Source of the DNA: Methylibium sp.
Lineage (GTDB): Bacteria > Pseudomonadota > Gammaproteobacteria > Burkholderiales > Burkholderiaceae_C
Direction of reading: 5' to 3'
Assembly: GCA_013824165.1 (NCBI GenBank)
Contig: PNNH01000118.1
Span: 1-64,000 of the forward strand
DNA: 64,000 nucleotides
The position numbers and the translations under genes were made by a program. Under the pieces are notes generated by a model that saw only the letters and a program-made list of their open reading frames with translations, was not told the origin of the DNA and did no database searches. Numbering within the stretch: position 1 is the first letter of the stretch; each line of letters begins with the position of its first letter. Below are positions 19,101 to 28,507 of the stretch, piece by piece.

Positions 19101-19315
19101 TTGACGATCAGGGCACCGAGGGCGACGCCGGGGGCAAGGCCTGGCCCCATGCACAGCACGACAGCCAGCGCCAAGCCGGCAGAAGGGTAGAGCAGCGCGG
19201 CATAGCTAGGCGGCAGCGCCAGCAGTAGGGCGAGCTTGCCGAGCGCTGCGTAGACGATCGCGACGGCGAGCGTCTGGACCAGCCATCGGGTCAACCGGAC
19301 AGTGGAGGCCATCAC
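16157..19315 (-). CDS. MASE1-CHASE-PAS hybrid sensor histidine kinase
   Basis: This 1052-aa inner-membrane hybrid kinase has an N-terminal multi-helix MASE1 sensor (about 1-215), a periplasmic CHASE-like domain (about 220-460) and a further helix near 475-495. A PAS/PAC domain follows (about 530-650; FRNIFAHVPIGLVFTDMD). Then come the HisKA domain with phospho-acceptor H694 in SHELRTPLN, the HATPase domain (NLLSNAVKYNVEGG; TGLGLDP; GTGIGLVISKRLAELMGG), and a receiver with phospho-acceptor D983 in LLLLDMQLPDTDG and the switch Lys in YLTKPVD. No separate response regulator or Hpt gene is nearby. CHASE domains often sense cytokinin-like or small organic ligands; the ligand here is unknown. Confidence 0.93.
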   Translation of the reverse strand: MMASTVRLTRWLVQTLAVAIVYAALGKLALLLALPPSYAALLYPSAGLALAVVLCMGPGLAPGVALGALIVNLLLSHERGQASLLVPALAAAGAGLQALAGAWMVRRWVSQPLLLSEPADLLRFFGLGAGVACLISATIANGALLLAGALPPEQAAVHWLSWWVGDTLGVLIGAPIALTFLAQPRDIWAARRLSVGLPLLLTSLLLALLLIRVSEWDEQRERARFEREAGSAFNAIEAALREPLGALETVQAMLTVAPGLGRQAFERGSATLLQPGSNLLALGWAVQVERPAAKSLDAAARADGLPGFTARDRQRPGDIRPASDEPMLVIRMIEPLARNAPALGVNIRSIPASREALLRAERNGIPTATRGFQLSQDSGLSVGVVIYQALYAGLPGTAQERASAFQGVAFATIRPDLLIQPIAASLPAPLEICVVDTDPLAPHRRLAGPEGCESLSAGQPAKLRSFSFAGRAWDVSVYLSRGGLSARDRSSWAFALIGLLGTAMLGALLLTITGRARRIQALVSERTAELQHEIQQRELASLALTQSEQRFRNIFAHVPIGLVFTDMDMVLREVNPHFCRMLGYPAEALVGTRSTDYTDPADRSEDARLISRLVAGEIAIYRRSKRFIAADGHRVQVRALVTLLRDADGHPQRLLGVVEDVTDQLKMQALEHAREAAEAASRAKNEFLSRMSHELRTPLNAMLGFTQLLEMDQQHPLSPRQQGWTAQVQHAGWHLLEMINDILDLSRIESGTVKLALARQDLLPLVDAALSMVEKSAALRQLSVSRTIDESARYAVGDVTRIKQVLTNLLSNAVKYNVEGGRIQVSSRRLDDQMLEVCVTDTGLGLDPRQLAELFQPFNRLGRESGTTEGTGIGLVISKRLAELMGGGLEVSSVTGQGSTFALRLPLAAPDEAAAPTPPSQEREHPRASAARRVVYIEDNAANVEVMRGILAQRPGWQLDVHRDGASGLAAVLAEPPDLLLLDMQLPDTDGLALLSKLRATPQCAKLPVVVVSANALPAQVASSHDAGVQHYLTKPVDVRQLLTVLDQLLGA

Positions 19316-19434
19316 GTCTCACAGACCAAGGATTGGGGTCAGGCCTTGCCAGACCTGGCTCCTCGGCCAAGCCTTGCTGCAGCTGAATCGATCCTAGCCC
19401 AGGCGCGAGCGTGGCAGTGCTCCTGTCCCCCGCT

Positions 19435-20529
19435 TTAGACGTTGAACAGGAAGTTCAGCACGTCCCCATCTTTGACGACATAGTCTTTTCCTTCCGCGCG
19501 CATCTTGCCGGCGTCCTTGGCGCCTTGCTCGCCCTTGTAGGCGATGAAGTCGTCGAAGGCGATGGTCTGCGCGCGGATGAAGCCGCGCTCGAAGTCGGTG
19601 TGGATCACCCCGGCGGCCTGCGGCGCGGTGTCGCCGATATGGATGGTCCAGGCGCGCACTTCCTTCACGCCGGCGGTGAAGTAGGTCTGCAGGCCCAGCA
19701 GCTTGAAGGCGGCGCGGATCAGGCGGTTCAGGCCCGGTTCGTCCTGGCCCATCTCGGCCAGGAACAGGGCACGGTCCTCGTCTTCCATCTCGGACAGCTC
19801 GGCCTCGGTCTTGGCGCAGATCGCCACCACGGGCGCGTTCTGCGAGTCGGCGTATTCCTTCAGGCGGTCCAGGAAGGGGTTGTTCTCGAAGCCGTCTTCC
19901 GAGACGTTGCCGACGAACATCGCCGGCTTGGCGGTGATCAGGCACAGAGGCTTCAGGATGACCAGCTCTTCCTTGCTGAAATCAATGGTGCGCACTGGTT
20001 TGGCCTGGTTCAGAGCGGCCTCGCACTTCTCCAGCACCTTGACCAGCGCTGCGGCTTCTTTGTCGTTGCCCGAGCGCGCGGCCTTGTTGTAGCGATGCAG
20101 GCTCTTCTCGACCGTGCCCAGGTCGGCCAGGCAGAGCTCGGTCTGGATCACCTCGATGTCCGAGATCGGGTCGACCTTGCCGGCCACGTGGATCACGTTC
20201 GGATCTTCGAAGCAGCGCACCACGTTGACGATGGCGTCGGTCTCGCGGATGTGCGAGAGGAACTGGTTGCCCAGGCCTTCGCCCTTGGAGGCGCCCGCCA
20301 CCAGGCCGGCGATGTCCACGAACTCCACGATGGCCGGCAGGATGCGCTCAGGCTTGACGATCTCGGCCAGGGCCTGCAGACGCGGGTCGGGCAGCTCGAC
20401 CACGCCGACATTGGGCTCGATCGTGCAGAAGGGATAGTTCTCGGCGGCGATGCCGGCCTTGGTCAGGGCGTTGAACAGAGTGGACTTGCCGACGTTGGGC
20501 AGGCCCACGATGCCGCATTTGAGGCTCAT
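19435..20529 (-). CDS. ychF: Ribosome-binding ATPase YchF
   Basis: YchF is a universally conserved Obg-family P-loop protein that hydrolyses ATP and binds ribosomes. The 364-aa protein has the G1 loop [16 protein letters not shown]3 segment [22 protein letters not shown], the G4-like region ([10 protein letters not shown]) and the C-terminal TGS-like domain ([37 protein letters not shown]) ending [13 protein letters not shown] 20529 gives the standard MSLKCGIVG start. Longer upstream open frame is a high-GC artefact. Confidence 0.97.
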   Translation of the reverse strand: MSLKCGIVGLPNVGKSTLFNALTKAGIAAENYPFCTIEPNVGVVELPDPRLQALAEIVKPERILPAIVEFVDIAGLVAGASKGEGLGNQFLSHIRETDAIVNVVRCFEDPNVIHVAGKVDPISDIEVIQTELCLADLGTVEKSLHRYNKAARSGNDKEAAALVKVLEKCEAALNQAKPVRTIDFSKEELVILKPLCLITAKPAMFVGNVSEDGFENNPFLDRLKEYADSQNAPVVAICAKTEAELSEMEDEDRALFLAEMGQDEPGLNRLIRAAFKLLGLQTYFTAGVKEVRAWTIHIGDTAPQAAGVIHTDFERGFIRAQTIAFDDFIAYKGEQGAKDAGKMRAEGKDYVVKDGDVLNFLFNV

Positions 20530-20651
20530 GGAAGGACTTTCAGGAAGGAGGCTGGCCGAGAGGCGAGGGTGCGATTTTAGTCGCCCCCGGCCGGCGCCCG
20601 CTGTCCTTGGGCGCGGCAGGGCCTGGGAGCCCTGCCTACAATGCGCGCCAA

Positions 20652-21794
20652 ATGCAATCACACCCGCACGGCCACGCGCCGCAGTTCGACATCCTGGTGC
20701 GCGGCGAAGGCTGCGTCGGGCGCAGCCTTGCGCTGGCACTGGGTGCTCGCGGCCTTCGGGTGGCCCTGCTCGGCCAGGAGCCCGACACGGCGGTGCGCGA
20801 GGATCTGCGCGCCTATGCGCTGAACGCGGCCTCGGTGAGCCTGCTGCGCGAACTGCGGGTCTGGGACGCTTTGCCCGGCGACGCTGCCACGCCGGTCTAC
20901 GAGATGCAGGTGCAGGGCGACCAGGGCGGTGCACAAGTGCAGTTCAGCGCCTGGCAGCAAGGCGTGTCCGAGCTGGCCCATATCGTGGACGCCCAGGCGC
21001 TGGAGCAGGCGCTGGGCGATGCGTTGCGTTTCGCGCCGCATGTGCAGCGCGTGACCGCGCCGGTGCCGGCCAGCCTCACCGCCTTTTGCGAAGGCCGCGA
21101 CTCCGCCGGACGCCAGGCCCTCGGGGTGCGCTTCGAGCGCCATGCCAGCGGACAGCAGGCGATTGCCGCGCGCCTGGTGGCCGACCGGCCCCACCAAGGC
21201 CTGGCGCGGCAATGGTTCCGCGCGCCCGATGTGCTGGCGCTGCTGCCCTTTGACCGCCCGTCGGCAGGCCACAGCTACGGCCTTGTGTGGTCGCTGCCCG
21301 AGGCGCGCGTGCCTGAGTTGCTGGCGGCGAGTGACGACGAGTTCGAGCAGGCGCTGATGGAAGCCAGCGGCGGCGCTGCCGGCACGCTGCGCCTGGCCAG
21401 CGGCCGCGCCTCGTGGCCACTGTCGCTGGCGCGTGCCAGTGCCGTCAGCGGCCCGGGCTGGGTGTTGCTCGGCGATGCGGCGCATCTGGTGCATCCGCTG
21501 GCGGGCCAGGGCTTGAACCTCGGCCTGGCCGATGTGGCATGCCTGGTGGACGTATTGGCGGGTCGCGAGCCCTGGCGGGCGCTGTCGGACGAGCGTCTGC
21601 TGCGCCGCTATGCGCGCCAGCGTGCCTTGCCCACCTGGGCCATGGGCGAGCTGACGGATGGCTTGCTGCGCCTGTTTGCCAGCGAGCAAGCGGCGCTGCA
21701 GGGATTGAGAAACCGCGGCATCGGTCTGGTCGACCGCCTGCCGCCTTTGAAGCGCTGGCTGACGGCGCAAGCACTTGGCGCTGGGCGCCTTTGA
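20652..21794 (+). CDS. UbiH/COQ6-family FAD-dependent monooxygenase
   Basis: The product is a 380-aa flavoprotein hydroxylase of the type that modifies ubiquinone precursors. It has the N-terminal FAD dinucleotide loop [18 protein letters not shown], the arm [18 protein letters not shown], the [11 protein letters not shown] substrate region and the FAD-ribityl motif [22 protein letters not shown]. The usual internal ADGxxSxxR motif is replaced by [14 protein letters not shown]. Start 20652 ([11 protein letters not shown]) precedes the FAD loop. Its position just before dsbC is not obviously linked to quinone genes. The exact hydroxylation position cannot be assigned. Confidence 0.85.
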   Translation: MQSHPHGHAPQFDILVRGEGCVGRSLALALGARGLRVALLGQEPDTAVREDLRAYALNAASVSLLRELRVWDALPGDAATPVYEMQVQGDQGGAQVQFSAWQQGVSELAHIVDAQALEQALGDALRFAPHVQRVTAPVPASLTAFCEGRDSAGRQALGVRFERHASGQQAIAARLVADRPHQGLARQWFRAPDVLALLPFDRPSAGHSYGLVWSLPEARVPELLAASDDEFEQALMEASGGAAGTLRLASGRASWPLSLARASAVSGPGWVLLGDAAHLVHPLAGQGLNLGLADVACLVDVLAGREPWRALSDERLLRRYARQRALPTWAMGELTDGLLRLFASEQAALQGLRNRGIGLVDRLPPLKRWLTAQALGAGRL

Positions 21795-21811
21795 ACTGGA
21801 TGAACGGAACC

Positions 21812-22543
21812 ATGATGATGAAGCGCAAGACTGTTGCCGTTGCTCTCGCCGCCATGGCACTGCTGTCGGCACTGCCGCAGGCCTGGGCCAATGAGGCAGC
21901 AATCCGCAAGAACCTGACCGAGCGCCTGCAGGGCCTGCCCAAGATTGATGAGGTGCGCCAGACCGCCATGCCCGGGCTGTGGGAAATCCGCATCGGCAAC
22001 GAACTGCGCTACACCGATGCGCAGGGCAATTACCTGATCGAGGGTGAGTTGATCGACCTGCGCAGCCGCCGCAACCTGACGGACGAACGCCAGCAGCAGC
22101 TCAACGCGATCGAGTTCTCCGCGCTGCCGCTGAAGGATGCGGTGGTGTGGAAGAACGGCAATGGCAAGCGCCGCATCGCGGTGTTCGCCGATCCGAATTG
22201 CGGTTTCTGCAAACGCTTCGAGCGCACGCTGCAGGAGGTCAAGGACATCACCGTCTACACCTTTGTCGTGCCCATCCTGGGTGGCGATTCGCCTGAGAAG
22301 TCGCGTGCCATCTGGTGCGCCAAGGACCAGACCGCCACTTGGCTGGCCTGGATGCTGGAGGGTAAGGCACCGCCCAAGCCCGCCGCCAACTGCGACGACG
22401 GCGCCATTGAGCGCAACCAGGCCCTGGTGCGCCGGTACCGCATCAACGGCACGCCGGCCATCGTCTTCGAGGACGGCACCCGCGTGCCGGGCGCGATCAG
22501 CGCCGATCAGCTTGAGCGCCGGCTCGCTGGCGGCAAGTCCTGA
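21812..22543 (+). CDS. dsbC: Thiol:disulfide interchange protein DsbC
   Basis: DsbC is a periplasmic dimeric disulfide isomerase that corrects wrong disulfides. The roughly 243-aa precursor has a signal peptide (AVALAAMALLSALPQAWA), an N-terminal dimerisation domain and a thioredoxin domain with active site DPNCGFCKRFE. The cis-Pro segment is INGTPAIVFEDG. A second cysteine pair (WCAKD ... ANCDDG) matches the structural disulfide of DsbC. Three tandem ATG codons start at 21812; an in-frame ATG at 21800 is a less likely start. It follows the monooxygenase by 17 bp. Confidence 0.94.
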   Translation: MMMKRKTVAVALAAMALLSALPQAWANEAAIRKNLTERLQGLPKIDEVRQTAMPGLWEIRIGNELRYTDAQGNYLIEGELIDLRSRRNLTDERQQQLNAIEFSALPLKDAVVWKNGNGKRRIAVFADPNCGFCKRFERTLQEVKDITVYTFVVPILGGDSPEKSRAIWCAKDQTATWLAWMLEGKAPPKPAANCDDGAIERNQALVRRYRINGTPAIVFEDGTRVPGAISADQLERRLAGGKS

Positions 22544-22591
22544 TCGACTCCCTCTGTCCATTCCAACCCAGGTCCCGCCCCGGAGCCCCGC

Positions 22592-23050
22592 ATGACCGAC
22601 CGCGCTGTTGCGCCCGCCCTCACTCTGCACCCCTTGGCGCTGCGCCTGGGCTACGCCGGCCTGCTGCCTTTCGTGTTCGGTGCCCTGCTGGTCTGGTTGC
22701 TAGCCGGCTATGACCTGGACGCGCATGCCTTTGCAGCGCTGGCGCTGTCCTGCTATGCGGCCATCATCATCTCCTTCCTGGGCGGCATCCACTGGGGGCT
22801 GGGCTTCCGCCAGACCGAGCCTTCGGTGCGGCCTTTTGTCTGGGGCGTGGTGCCCTCGCTGCTGGCCTGGGTGGCGGTGGTGATGCCGGCCTATGCGGGC
22901 CTGGTGGTGCATGGGGTGGTGCTGGTGCTGTGCTATCTGGTCGACCGGCGCAGCTACCCGGCGCTGGGCGCGGCAGCCTGGCTGACGCTGCGTTTTCGCC
23001 TCAGCGCCGTGGCGTCGCTGAGCTGCTTCCTGGGTGCGGCTGCCAGCTGA
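22592..23050 (+). CDS. DUF3429 family membrane protein
   Basis: A 152-aa inner-membrane protein with about four to five helices, including LLPFVFGALLVWLLAG, SCYAAIIISFLGGIHWGLGF and VWGVVPSLLAWVAVVMP. The SFLGGIHWG segment is the recognisable DUF3429 mark. Function is unknown. It is separated from the M61 peptidase gene by zero bases (stop then ATG), so they are translationally linked. Confidence 0.85.
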   Translation: MTDRAVAPALTLHPLALRLGYAGLLPFVFGALLVWLLAGYDLDAHAFAALALSCYAAIIISFLGGIHWGLGFRQTEPSVRPFVWGVVPSLLAWVAVVMPAYAGLVVHGVVLVLCYLVDRRSYPALGAAAWLTLRFRLSAVASLSCFLGAAAS

Positions 23051-24832
23051 ATGGCCAAGCTCAGCTACCGCGTCGAGATTGAGGATGCGCATGCGCATCT
23101 GTTCCGCATCACGTTGACGCTGCCTGATCCGGCGGCTTTGCAGCGCCTGAGCCTGCCGGTTTGGATTCCCGGCAGCTATCTGGTGCGCGAGTTCTCGCGC
23201 CACTTGAGCGGCATGCATGCCCGCCAGGGCGCGCGCAGCGTGCCCCTGCGCCAGACCAGCAAGAACAGCTGGGAAGCCCAATGCAGCGGCCGCGCGGCGC
23301 TGACGCTCAGCTACCGCGTCTACGCTTTCGACACCTCGGTGCGGGCCGCCTTCCTGGATGCCGAGCGGGGCTTCTTCAACGGCAGCTCGCTGTTCCTGCG
23401 CGCCCACGGCCGCGAGGATGAAGTGCATGAGATGCGCCTGGCCGCCTTGCCGCGCGGCTGGCAGGTGGCCACCGCGATGCCGGCCACCGGCGCGCTTCGC
23501 TACGAGGCCCGGAACTACGATGAACTGGTGGATCACCCGGTCGAGCTGGGCCGCTTCTGGCGGGCTGAGTTCGTCGCGGGCGGCGTGCCGCATGAGTTGG
23601 TGGTGACAGGCGCCCTGCCGGTGTTTGATGGCGAGCGCCTGCTGCGCGAAACGCAGCGCATCTGTTCGGCGCAGATCGAGTTCTGGCATGGCGCTGCAAA
23701 GGTGGGCAAGCGCAGCAAGAAGGACGTAGCGCCGCCGTTTGAGCGCTATGTGTTCCTGCTGAACGCGGTGGGCGAGGGCTACGGCGGCCTGGAACACCGC
23801 GCCAGCACCGCCTTGCTGGCCTCGCGCCAGGACTTGCCGGTGCTCGGCCAGGCGGCGATCAGCGATGGCCACGCCAGGTTGCTGGGCCTGATCAGTCACG
23901 AGTACTTCCACACCTGGAACGTCAAGCGCCTGAAGCCAGCCGAGTTCGAGGCGCTCGACCACAGCCAGGAGAACTACACCGAGCTGCTGTGGTTCTTCGA
24001 GGGCTTCACCTCCTATTACGACGATCTTTTCTTGCTGCGTAGCGGCCTGATCGATGCGCCGCGCTATCTGAAGTTGCTCAGCGCCACCGTCAGTAGCGTG
24101 CTGGCCGCCCCCGGGCGCAAGGTGCAGAGCTTGGCGCAGGCCAGCTACGAGGCCTGGATCAAGTACTACCGGCCCGACGAGAACACGCCTAACGCCACCG
24201 TCAGCTACTACGCCAAGGGTGCGCTGCTGGCACTGGCGCTGGACCTGTCCTTGCGCTGCGATGCGCCGCGCGGCGCGCGCGCCGGCGCCAGCCTGGACGA
24301 TGTGATGCGCGGCCTGTGGCAGCGCAGCGGTGGCGCGGCGATCAACGAGGCCGATATCCTGGACGAGGTGGCGCGCCTCGGCGGGCCGGAGATTGCCGCA
24401 ACCCTGCGGCACTGGGTGCATGGCACCGACGACCTGCCGTTGCCGGGCCTGTGCAGCCGGATCGGCCTGCAATGGGACAGTGAAACGGCCAGCCTGGCGC
24501 AGCGCCTGGGCCTGCGGCACACCGAGCAGGGCGGCCAGGTGCTGGTCAAGCAGGTGCTGCAAGGCTCGGCCGCGCTGCGCGCCGGCCTGGCTGCGGGTGA
24601 CGAAATCCTGGCCTGCAACGACTGGCGGCTGCGGCGCCTGGATGAAGCCCTGTTGACCTTGGACGCTCGGCAGCCGCGGCGCCTGCGCCTGCTGGTCGCA
24701 CGCGACCAGCGGCTGCTGCAGCTGCAATTGCAGCTGCCTCAGGACACGCCCGGACAGCCGGCGCGCCTGAGTCTGGCTGACAAGGCTGCGGCGCTCGCCT
24801 TGAGCCTGCGCCGCGCATGGCTGGGCGCCTGA
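23051..24832 (+). CDS. M61 family metallopeptidase with PDZ domain
   Basis: This 593-aa zinc aminopeptidase of the glycyl-aminopeptidase type has an N-terminal beta domain (SLPVWIPGSYLVREFSRHL) and the gluzincin motif H283-E284-YF-H287 with the downstream Glu ligand in ENYTELLWFFEGFTSYY. A helical region follows, then a C-terminal PDZ domain (about 490-580: VLVKQVLQGSAALRAGLAAGDEILACNDW). No signal peptide is seen, so it is probably cytoplasmic. It overlaps the next gene by 16 bp. Confidence 0.92.
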   Translation: MAKLSYRVEIEDAHAHLFRITLTLPDPAALQRLSLPVWIPGSYLVREFSRHLSGMHARQGARSVPLRQTSKNSWEAQCSGRAALTLSYRVYAFDTSVRAAFLDAERGFFNGSSLFLRAHGREDEVHEMRLAALPRGWQVATAMPATGALRYEARNYDELVDHPVELGRFWRAEFVAGGVPHELVVTGALPVFDGERLLRETQRICSAQIEFWHGAAKVGKRSKKDVAPPFERYVFLLNAVGEGYGGLEHRASTALLASRQDLPVLGQAAISDGHARLLGLISHEYFHTWNVKRLKPAEFEALDHSQENYTELLWFFEGFTSYYDDLFLLRSGLIDAPRYLKLLSATVSSVLAAPGRKVQSLAQASYEAWIKYYRPDENTPNATVSYYAKGALLALALDLSLRCDAPRGARAGASLDDVMRGLWQRSGGAAINEADILDEVARLGGPEIAATLRHWVHGTDDLPLPGLCSRIGLQWDSETASLAQRLGLRHTEQGGQVLVKQVLQGSAALRAGLAAGDEILACNDWRLRRLDEALLTLDARQPRRLRLLVARDQRLLQLQLQLPQDTPGQPARLSLADKAAALALSLRRAWLGA

Positions 24833-25977
24833 CAAGCCGGCAGCGCCGGGCGGCGTTGCTGCTGGCGGCGATCACCTGCCTTGTGATCGCTTCCCACCTG
24901 CTGCTCGGGCTCGAATTGCAGAGTCTGCGCAGCAGCTGGTCCAGTGAGGCATCGGCCCCGATGCCGGAGCGCCTGCAGGCGAGCTTTGTGCGCGAGATGA
25001 AACAGAGCGCCCCGGCAGTGGCGCGACCGCCGGCCGCACGCGCTGAGCCACGCCAGGACCAGGCTGCGCCGCCACGCGAGGTGCCGGCCCAGGCACCGGC
25101 CGATGCGGCATCGGAGCCTGCACCGACCTGGGCGCCCGAAGCACCGGCTGCCGAGCACGCTGCGCCGCCCGAGCCCGTCGCACAGGCTGCGCTGGCCGCC
25201 TCAGAAGCAAGCGCTTCGCCAGCCGCTGCCGCGCCTGAGCCTGCGGTGGCCGCCGCCAGCACGGTGGCGAGCGACAAGCCCGGCCCCGAATGGCCGGATT
25301 CCGTGCAGCTGCGCTACCGTTTGCATGGCAACTACCGGGGCGAGGTGCAAGGTCAGGGCCAGGTGCAGTGGATCCGCGAAGGGCGGCGCTACCAGGTCAA
25401 CCTGGATGTGACGCTGGGGCCAAGCTTCGCGCCGCTGATTGCGCGCCGCATGAGCAGTGGCGGTGTGCTGACATCCCGAGGCATTGCACCGCGGCGGTAT
25501 GACGAGGACACCCGGGTGCTGTTCAGCTCGCGTCGTCGCGTCAGCCTGCTGTTCACGCCGCGCGCTGAAGGAGGCACCGAGGTGCAGCTGGCGGATGGCA
25601 GCATGCGGCTGGGCGCGGACGGCATGCAGGACGCGGCAAGCCAGTTCGTGCATCTGACCTGGCTGTTTCTGACCGGCCGCGAACCGCTGCAAGCAGGCCG
25701 CATCGTCGAGATGCCTCTGGCCCTGCCGCGCAAGCTGTATGCCTGGCGCTATCAGGTGGTCGGCGAGGAGACCCTGGATACGCCCATCGGCCGGCTGGAC
25801 ACCTGGCATCTGCGGCCCTTGCTGGAAGCTGGCGACAAGCTGGGGCGCGATCTCAAGGCCGAGGTCTGGCTGGCGCCGACCTTGCAGTTCCTGCCAGTGC
25901 GGCTGCGCATTGCGCAGGACGAGAACACTTTCGTTGACCTGATGCTGGACGCCGCGCCGCTGATGCAGGCGCCATAG
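24817..25977 (+). CDS. DUF3108 domain protein with Ala/Pro-rich spacer
   Basis: A 386-aa membrane-anchored protein. It has one N-terminal helix (AALLLAAITCLVIASHLLLG) and a long Ala/Pro/Glu-rich spacer (about 60-150), probably spanning the periplasm. The C-terminal beta-rich DUF3108 domain shows LRYRLHGNYRGEVQGQGQVQW and YEDTRVLFSSRR-type strands and ends IAQDENTFVDLML. Function is unknown; DUF3108 proteins resemble lipocalin or LolB-like barrels. It is coupled to the M61 gene through a 16-bp overlap. Confidence 0.85.
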   Translation: MAGRLTSRQRRAALLLAAITCLVIASHLLLGLELQSLRSSWSSEASAPMPERLQASFVREMKQSAPAVARPPAARAEPRQDQAAPPREVPAQAPADAASEPAPTWAPEAPAAEHAAPPEPVAQAALAASEASASPAAAAPEPAVAAASTVASDKPGPEWPDSVQLRYRLHGNYRGEVQGQGQVQWIREGRRYQVNLDVTLGPSFAPLIARRMSSGGVLTSRGIAPRRYDEDTRVLFSSRRRVSLLFTPRAEGGTEVQLADGSMRLGADGMQDAASQFVHLTWLFLTGREPLQAGRIVEMPLALPRKLYAWRYQVVGEETLDTPIGRLDTWHLRPLLEAGDKLGRDLKAEVWLAPTLQFLPVRLRIAQDENTFVDLMLDAAPLMQAP

Positions 25978-26031
25978 ACGGGGCGGCCAGCCTCTATAGT
26001 TGCGGCGATATCAAGAAATGGAGAAGACACC

Positions 26032-26823
26032 ATGAGCGCCTATGAATGCATCATTACCGAAGTCCGCGGTGACGGTCCGCGCAAGACCGGCCTGATCACG
26101 CTGAATCGCCCCAAGCAGCTCAATGCGCTGAACGACCAGCTAATGGACGAGCTGGGCCAGGCGCTGCTGGCCTTCGACGCCGATGACGGCATCGGTTGCA
26201 TCGTGCTGACAGGCTCCGAGCGCGCTTTTGCCGCTGGCGCGGACATCCCGACGATGGCGCCGCACAACTTCATGAGCGCCTTCAAGAGCGGCCTGATCTC
26301 CAAGAACTGGGAGACCATCCTGCAGGTGCGCAAGCCCGTGATCGCCGCAGTGGCCGGCTTTGCCCTGGGCGGCGGCTGCGAGCTGGCGATGATGTGCGAC
26401 TTCATCATCGCGGCCGACACGGCCAAGTTCGGTCAGCCCGAGATCAAGCTGGGCATCATCCCCGGCGCCGGCGGCACGCAGCGCCTGCCGCGCTCGGTGG
26501 GCAAGAGCAAGGCCATGGACATGCTGCTGACCGCCCGCATGATGGATGCTGCCGAAGCCGAGCGGGCCGGCCAGGTCTCGCGCGTGGTGCCGGCCGACAA
26601 GCTGCTGGACGAAGCGCTGGCCGCGGCCGAGACCATCAACGGTTTCAGCGGTCCCTCGGTAATGTTGATCAAGGAACTGGTCAACCTGTCCTTCCAGGCG
26701 CCGCTGACGGACGCCGTGGCGGTCGAGCGCCGCTACTTTCATGCGCTGTTCGGCAGCGAGGACCAGCGCGAAGGCATGGACGCCTTCATCAACAAGCGCA
26801 AGCCGGAGTTCAAGCAGCAGTAA
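26032..26823 (+). CDS. Enoyl-CoA hydratase
   Basis: This 263-aa crotonase-fold enzyme hydrates 2-trans-enoyl-CoA in fatty-acid or related acyl-CoA breakdown. It has the oxyanion-hole strand SERAFAAGADIPTM and the second oxyanion element GFALGGGCELAMMCDFIIA with the first catalytic Glu. The segment FGQPEIKLGIIPGAGGTQRLPR carries the second. The C-terminal FINKRKPEFKQQ tail is typical of short-chain enoyl-CoA hydratases. A strong RBS-like AATGGAGAAG precedes ATG 26032. It is a single-gene unit with its own terminator. Confidence 0.95.
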   Translation: MSAYECIITEVRGDGPRKTGLITLNRPKQLNALNDQLMDELGQALLAFDADDGIGCIVLTGSERAFAAGADIPTMAPHNFMSAFKSGLISKNWETILQVRKPVIAAVAGFALGGGCELAMMCDFIIAADTAKFGQPEIKLGIIPGAGGTQRLPRSVGKSKAMDMLLTARMMDAAEAERAGQVSRVVPADKLLDEALAAAETINGFSGPSVMLIKELVNLSFQAPLTDAVAVERRYFHALFGSEDQREGMDAFINKRKPEFKQQ

Positions 26824-26842
26824 GTTGCACAGGCTGAAACGA

Positions 26843-26873
26843 AACAAGGGAGGCCGCGGCCTCCCTTGTTCTT
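26843..26873. terminator. Bidirectional terminator between enoyl-CoA hydratase and lysS
   Basis: AACAAGGGAGGCC (26843-26855) pairs perfectly with GGCCTCCCTTGTT (26858-26870), followed by CTTTG. It lies between convergent genes. Confidence 0.88.
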
Positions 26874-26893
26874 TGTCGCGCCAGATGCTGCGA

Positions 26894-28417
26894 TCAGCCT
26901 TCGCGCCGCAGAGCCGGGAACAGGATCACATCACGGATGCTGGGCGAATCGGTGATCAGCATCATCAGGCGATCGATGCCGATGCCGCAGCCGCCCGTGG
27001 GGGGCATGCCGTATTCGAGCGCGCGGATGAAGTCGGCGTCGTAGAACATCGCCTCGTCGTCGCCCGCTTCCTTGTTGGCCACCTGGGCGTGGAAACGTGC
27101 GGCCTGGTCTTCGGCGTCGTTCAGCTCGGAGAAGCCGTTGGCGTATTCGCGGCCGGTGATGAACAACTCGAAGCGCTCGGTGATCTTGGGGTTGCTGTCC
27201 GAGGCGCGGGCCAGCGGGGAGACCTCGACGGGGTAGTCGATGATGAAGGTCGGCTGCCAGAGCTTCTCTTCCACCACCGCTTCGAACATGCCGAACTGCA
27301 GCTCGGGCAGTGTCCAGTGCTTGGGCGCTTCCTCGCCCAGTTCCTTCAGACGCTCGCGCAGCATGTGGGCATCATCGGCCTGCGCTTCGGTGAGGCCCGC
27401 GTGCGCCACTAGCGAGTCGCGCACCGACAGGCGGGCGAAGGGCTGGTCCAGCGCGACCGGCTTGCCGGCGTAGCTGATGGCCGCACTGCCGGTGGCAGCG
27501 ATGGCGGCATGGCGCAGCACGTTCTCGGTGAAGTCCATCAGATCATGATGCGTCCAGTAGGCCGCATAGAACTCCATCATCGTGAACTCGGGGTTGTGAC
27601 GGACCGAGATACCTTCGTTGCGGAAGTTGCGGTTGATCTCGAACACGCGCTCGAAACCGCCCACCACCAGGCGCTTCAGATACAGCTCGGGCGCGATGCG
27701 CAGGAACATCTCCTGGTCCAGCGCGTTGTGGTGGGTGATGAAGGGCTTGGCGTTCGCGCCGCCGGGGATGGGGTGCAGCATCGGCGTCTCGACTTCCAGG
27801 AAGCCGTTGTCCACCATGAAGCTGCGGATCGAGGACACCGCCTTGGAGCGGGCGACGAAGCGCTGGCGTGCCTCTTCGTCGGTGATCAGGTCCACATAGC
27901 GCTGGCGGTACTTCTGCTCCTGGTCGCTCATGCCGTGGAACTTGTCCGGCAGCGGGCGCAGGCTCTTGGTCAGCAGACGCAGATTGGTCACCCGCACCGA
28001 CAGCTCGCCGGTCTTGGTCTTGAAGAGCAGGCCCTCGGCGCCGACGATGTCGCCCAGGTCCAGGTGCTTGAAGCTGTCGTAGGCCTCGTCGCCCAGCGCG
28101 TCCTTGGTGACGAAGAGCTGGATGCGGCCGGTGGCGTCCTGCAGCGTGCCGAAGCTGGCCTTGCCCATGATGCGCTTGAGCATCAGGCGGCCGGCCACGC
28201 TGACGGCTACCGCTTGCGGCTCCAGTGCCTCATTGTCCAGCGCGCCGTATTGCTGCTGCAGCGGCAGTGCGCGGTGTTGCGGCTTGAAGTCGTTGGGGAA
28301 GGGCACGGCCGTCTTGGCCCGCAGGGCGGCCAGCTTCTCGCGGCGCTCGGTGATCAGCTGGTTCTCGTCGACGGCGACGGGCGTGTGGTGCGGGGCGGCA
28401 GGGGTGTGCTGGGTCAT
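26894..28417 (-). CDS. lysS: Lysyl-tRNA synthetase (class II)
   Basis: LysS charges tRNA-Lys. The 507-aa protein has the N-terminal OB-fold anticodon-binding domain (about 65-180) and the class II catalytic core. Motif 1 surrounds [22 protein letters not shown]; motif 2 is [26 protein letters not shown]; motif 3 is [22 protein letters not shown] 28417 is preferred over an in-frame TTG at 28423. It is divergent from the wbpB-like gene with 90 bp between them. Confidence 0.97.
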   Translation of the reverse strand: MTQHTPAAPHHTPVAVDENQLITERREKLAALRAKTAVPFPNDFKPQHRALPLQQQYGALDNEALEPQAVAVSVAGRLMLKRIMGKASFGTLQDATGRIQLFVTKDALGDEAYDSFKHLDLGDIVGAEGLLFKTKTGELSVRVTNLRLLTKSLRPLPDKFHGMSDQEQKYRQRYVDLITDEEARQRFVARSKAVSSIRSFMVDNGFLEVETPMLHPIPGGANAKPFITHHNALDQEMFLRIAPELYLKRLVVGGFERVFEINRNFRNEGISVRHNPEFTMMEFYAAYWTHHDLMDFTENVLRHAAIAATGSAAISYAGKPVALDQPFARLSVRDSLVAHAGLTEAQADDAHMLRERLKELGEEAPKHWTLPELQFGMFEAVVEEKLWQPTFIIDYPVEVSPLARASDSNPKITERFELFITGREYANGFSELNDAEDQAARFHAQVANKEAGDDEAMFYDADFIRALEYGMPPTGGCGIGIDRLMMLITDSPSIRDVILFPALRREG

Positions 28418-28507
28418 GCTCAACTCGTTGAATTTGCTGCGATTTTAGGCTGTCCGCGAGCCTGCCCCTCGTAGAATCCCGAGCTTCGCCCGATTCCGGC
28501 CTCGTTC

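Noticed and set aside
22700-24835. A 711-codon minus-strand frame across the DUF3429 and M61 genes
   Set aside because: Gln/Arg/Ala-rich high-GC shadow; the plus strand carries the HEYFH active site and PDZ domain.
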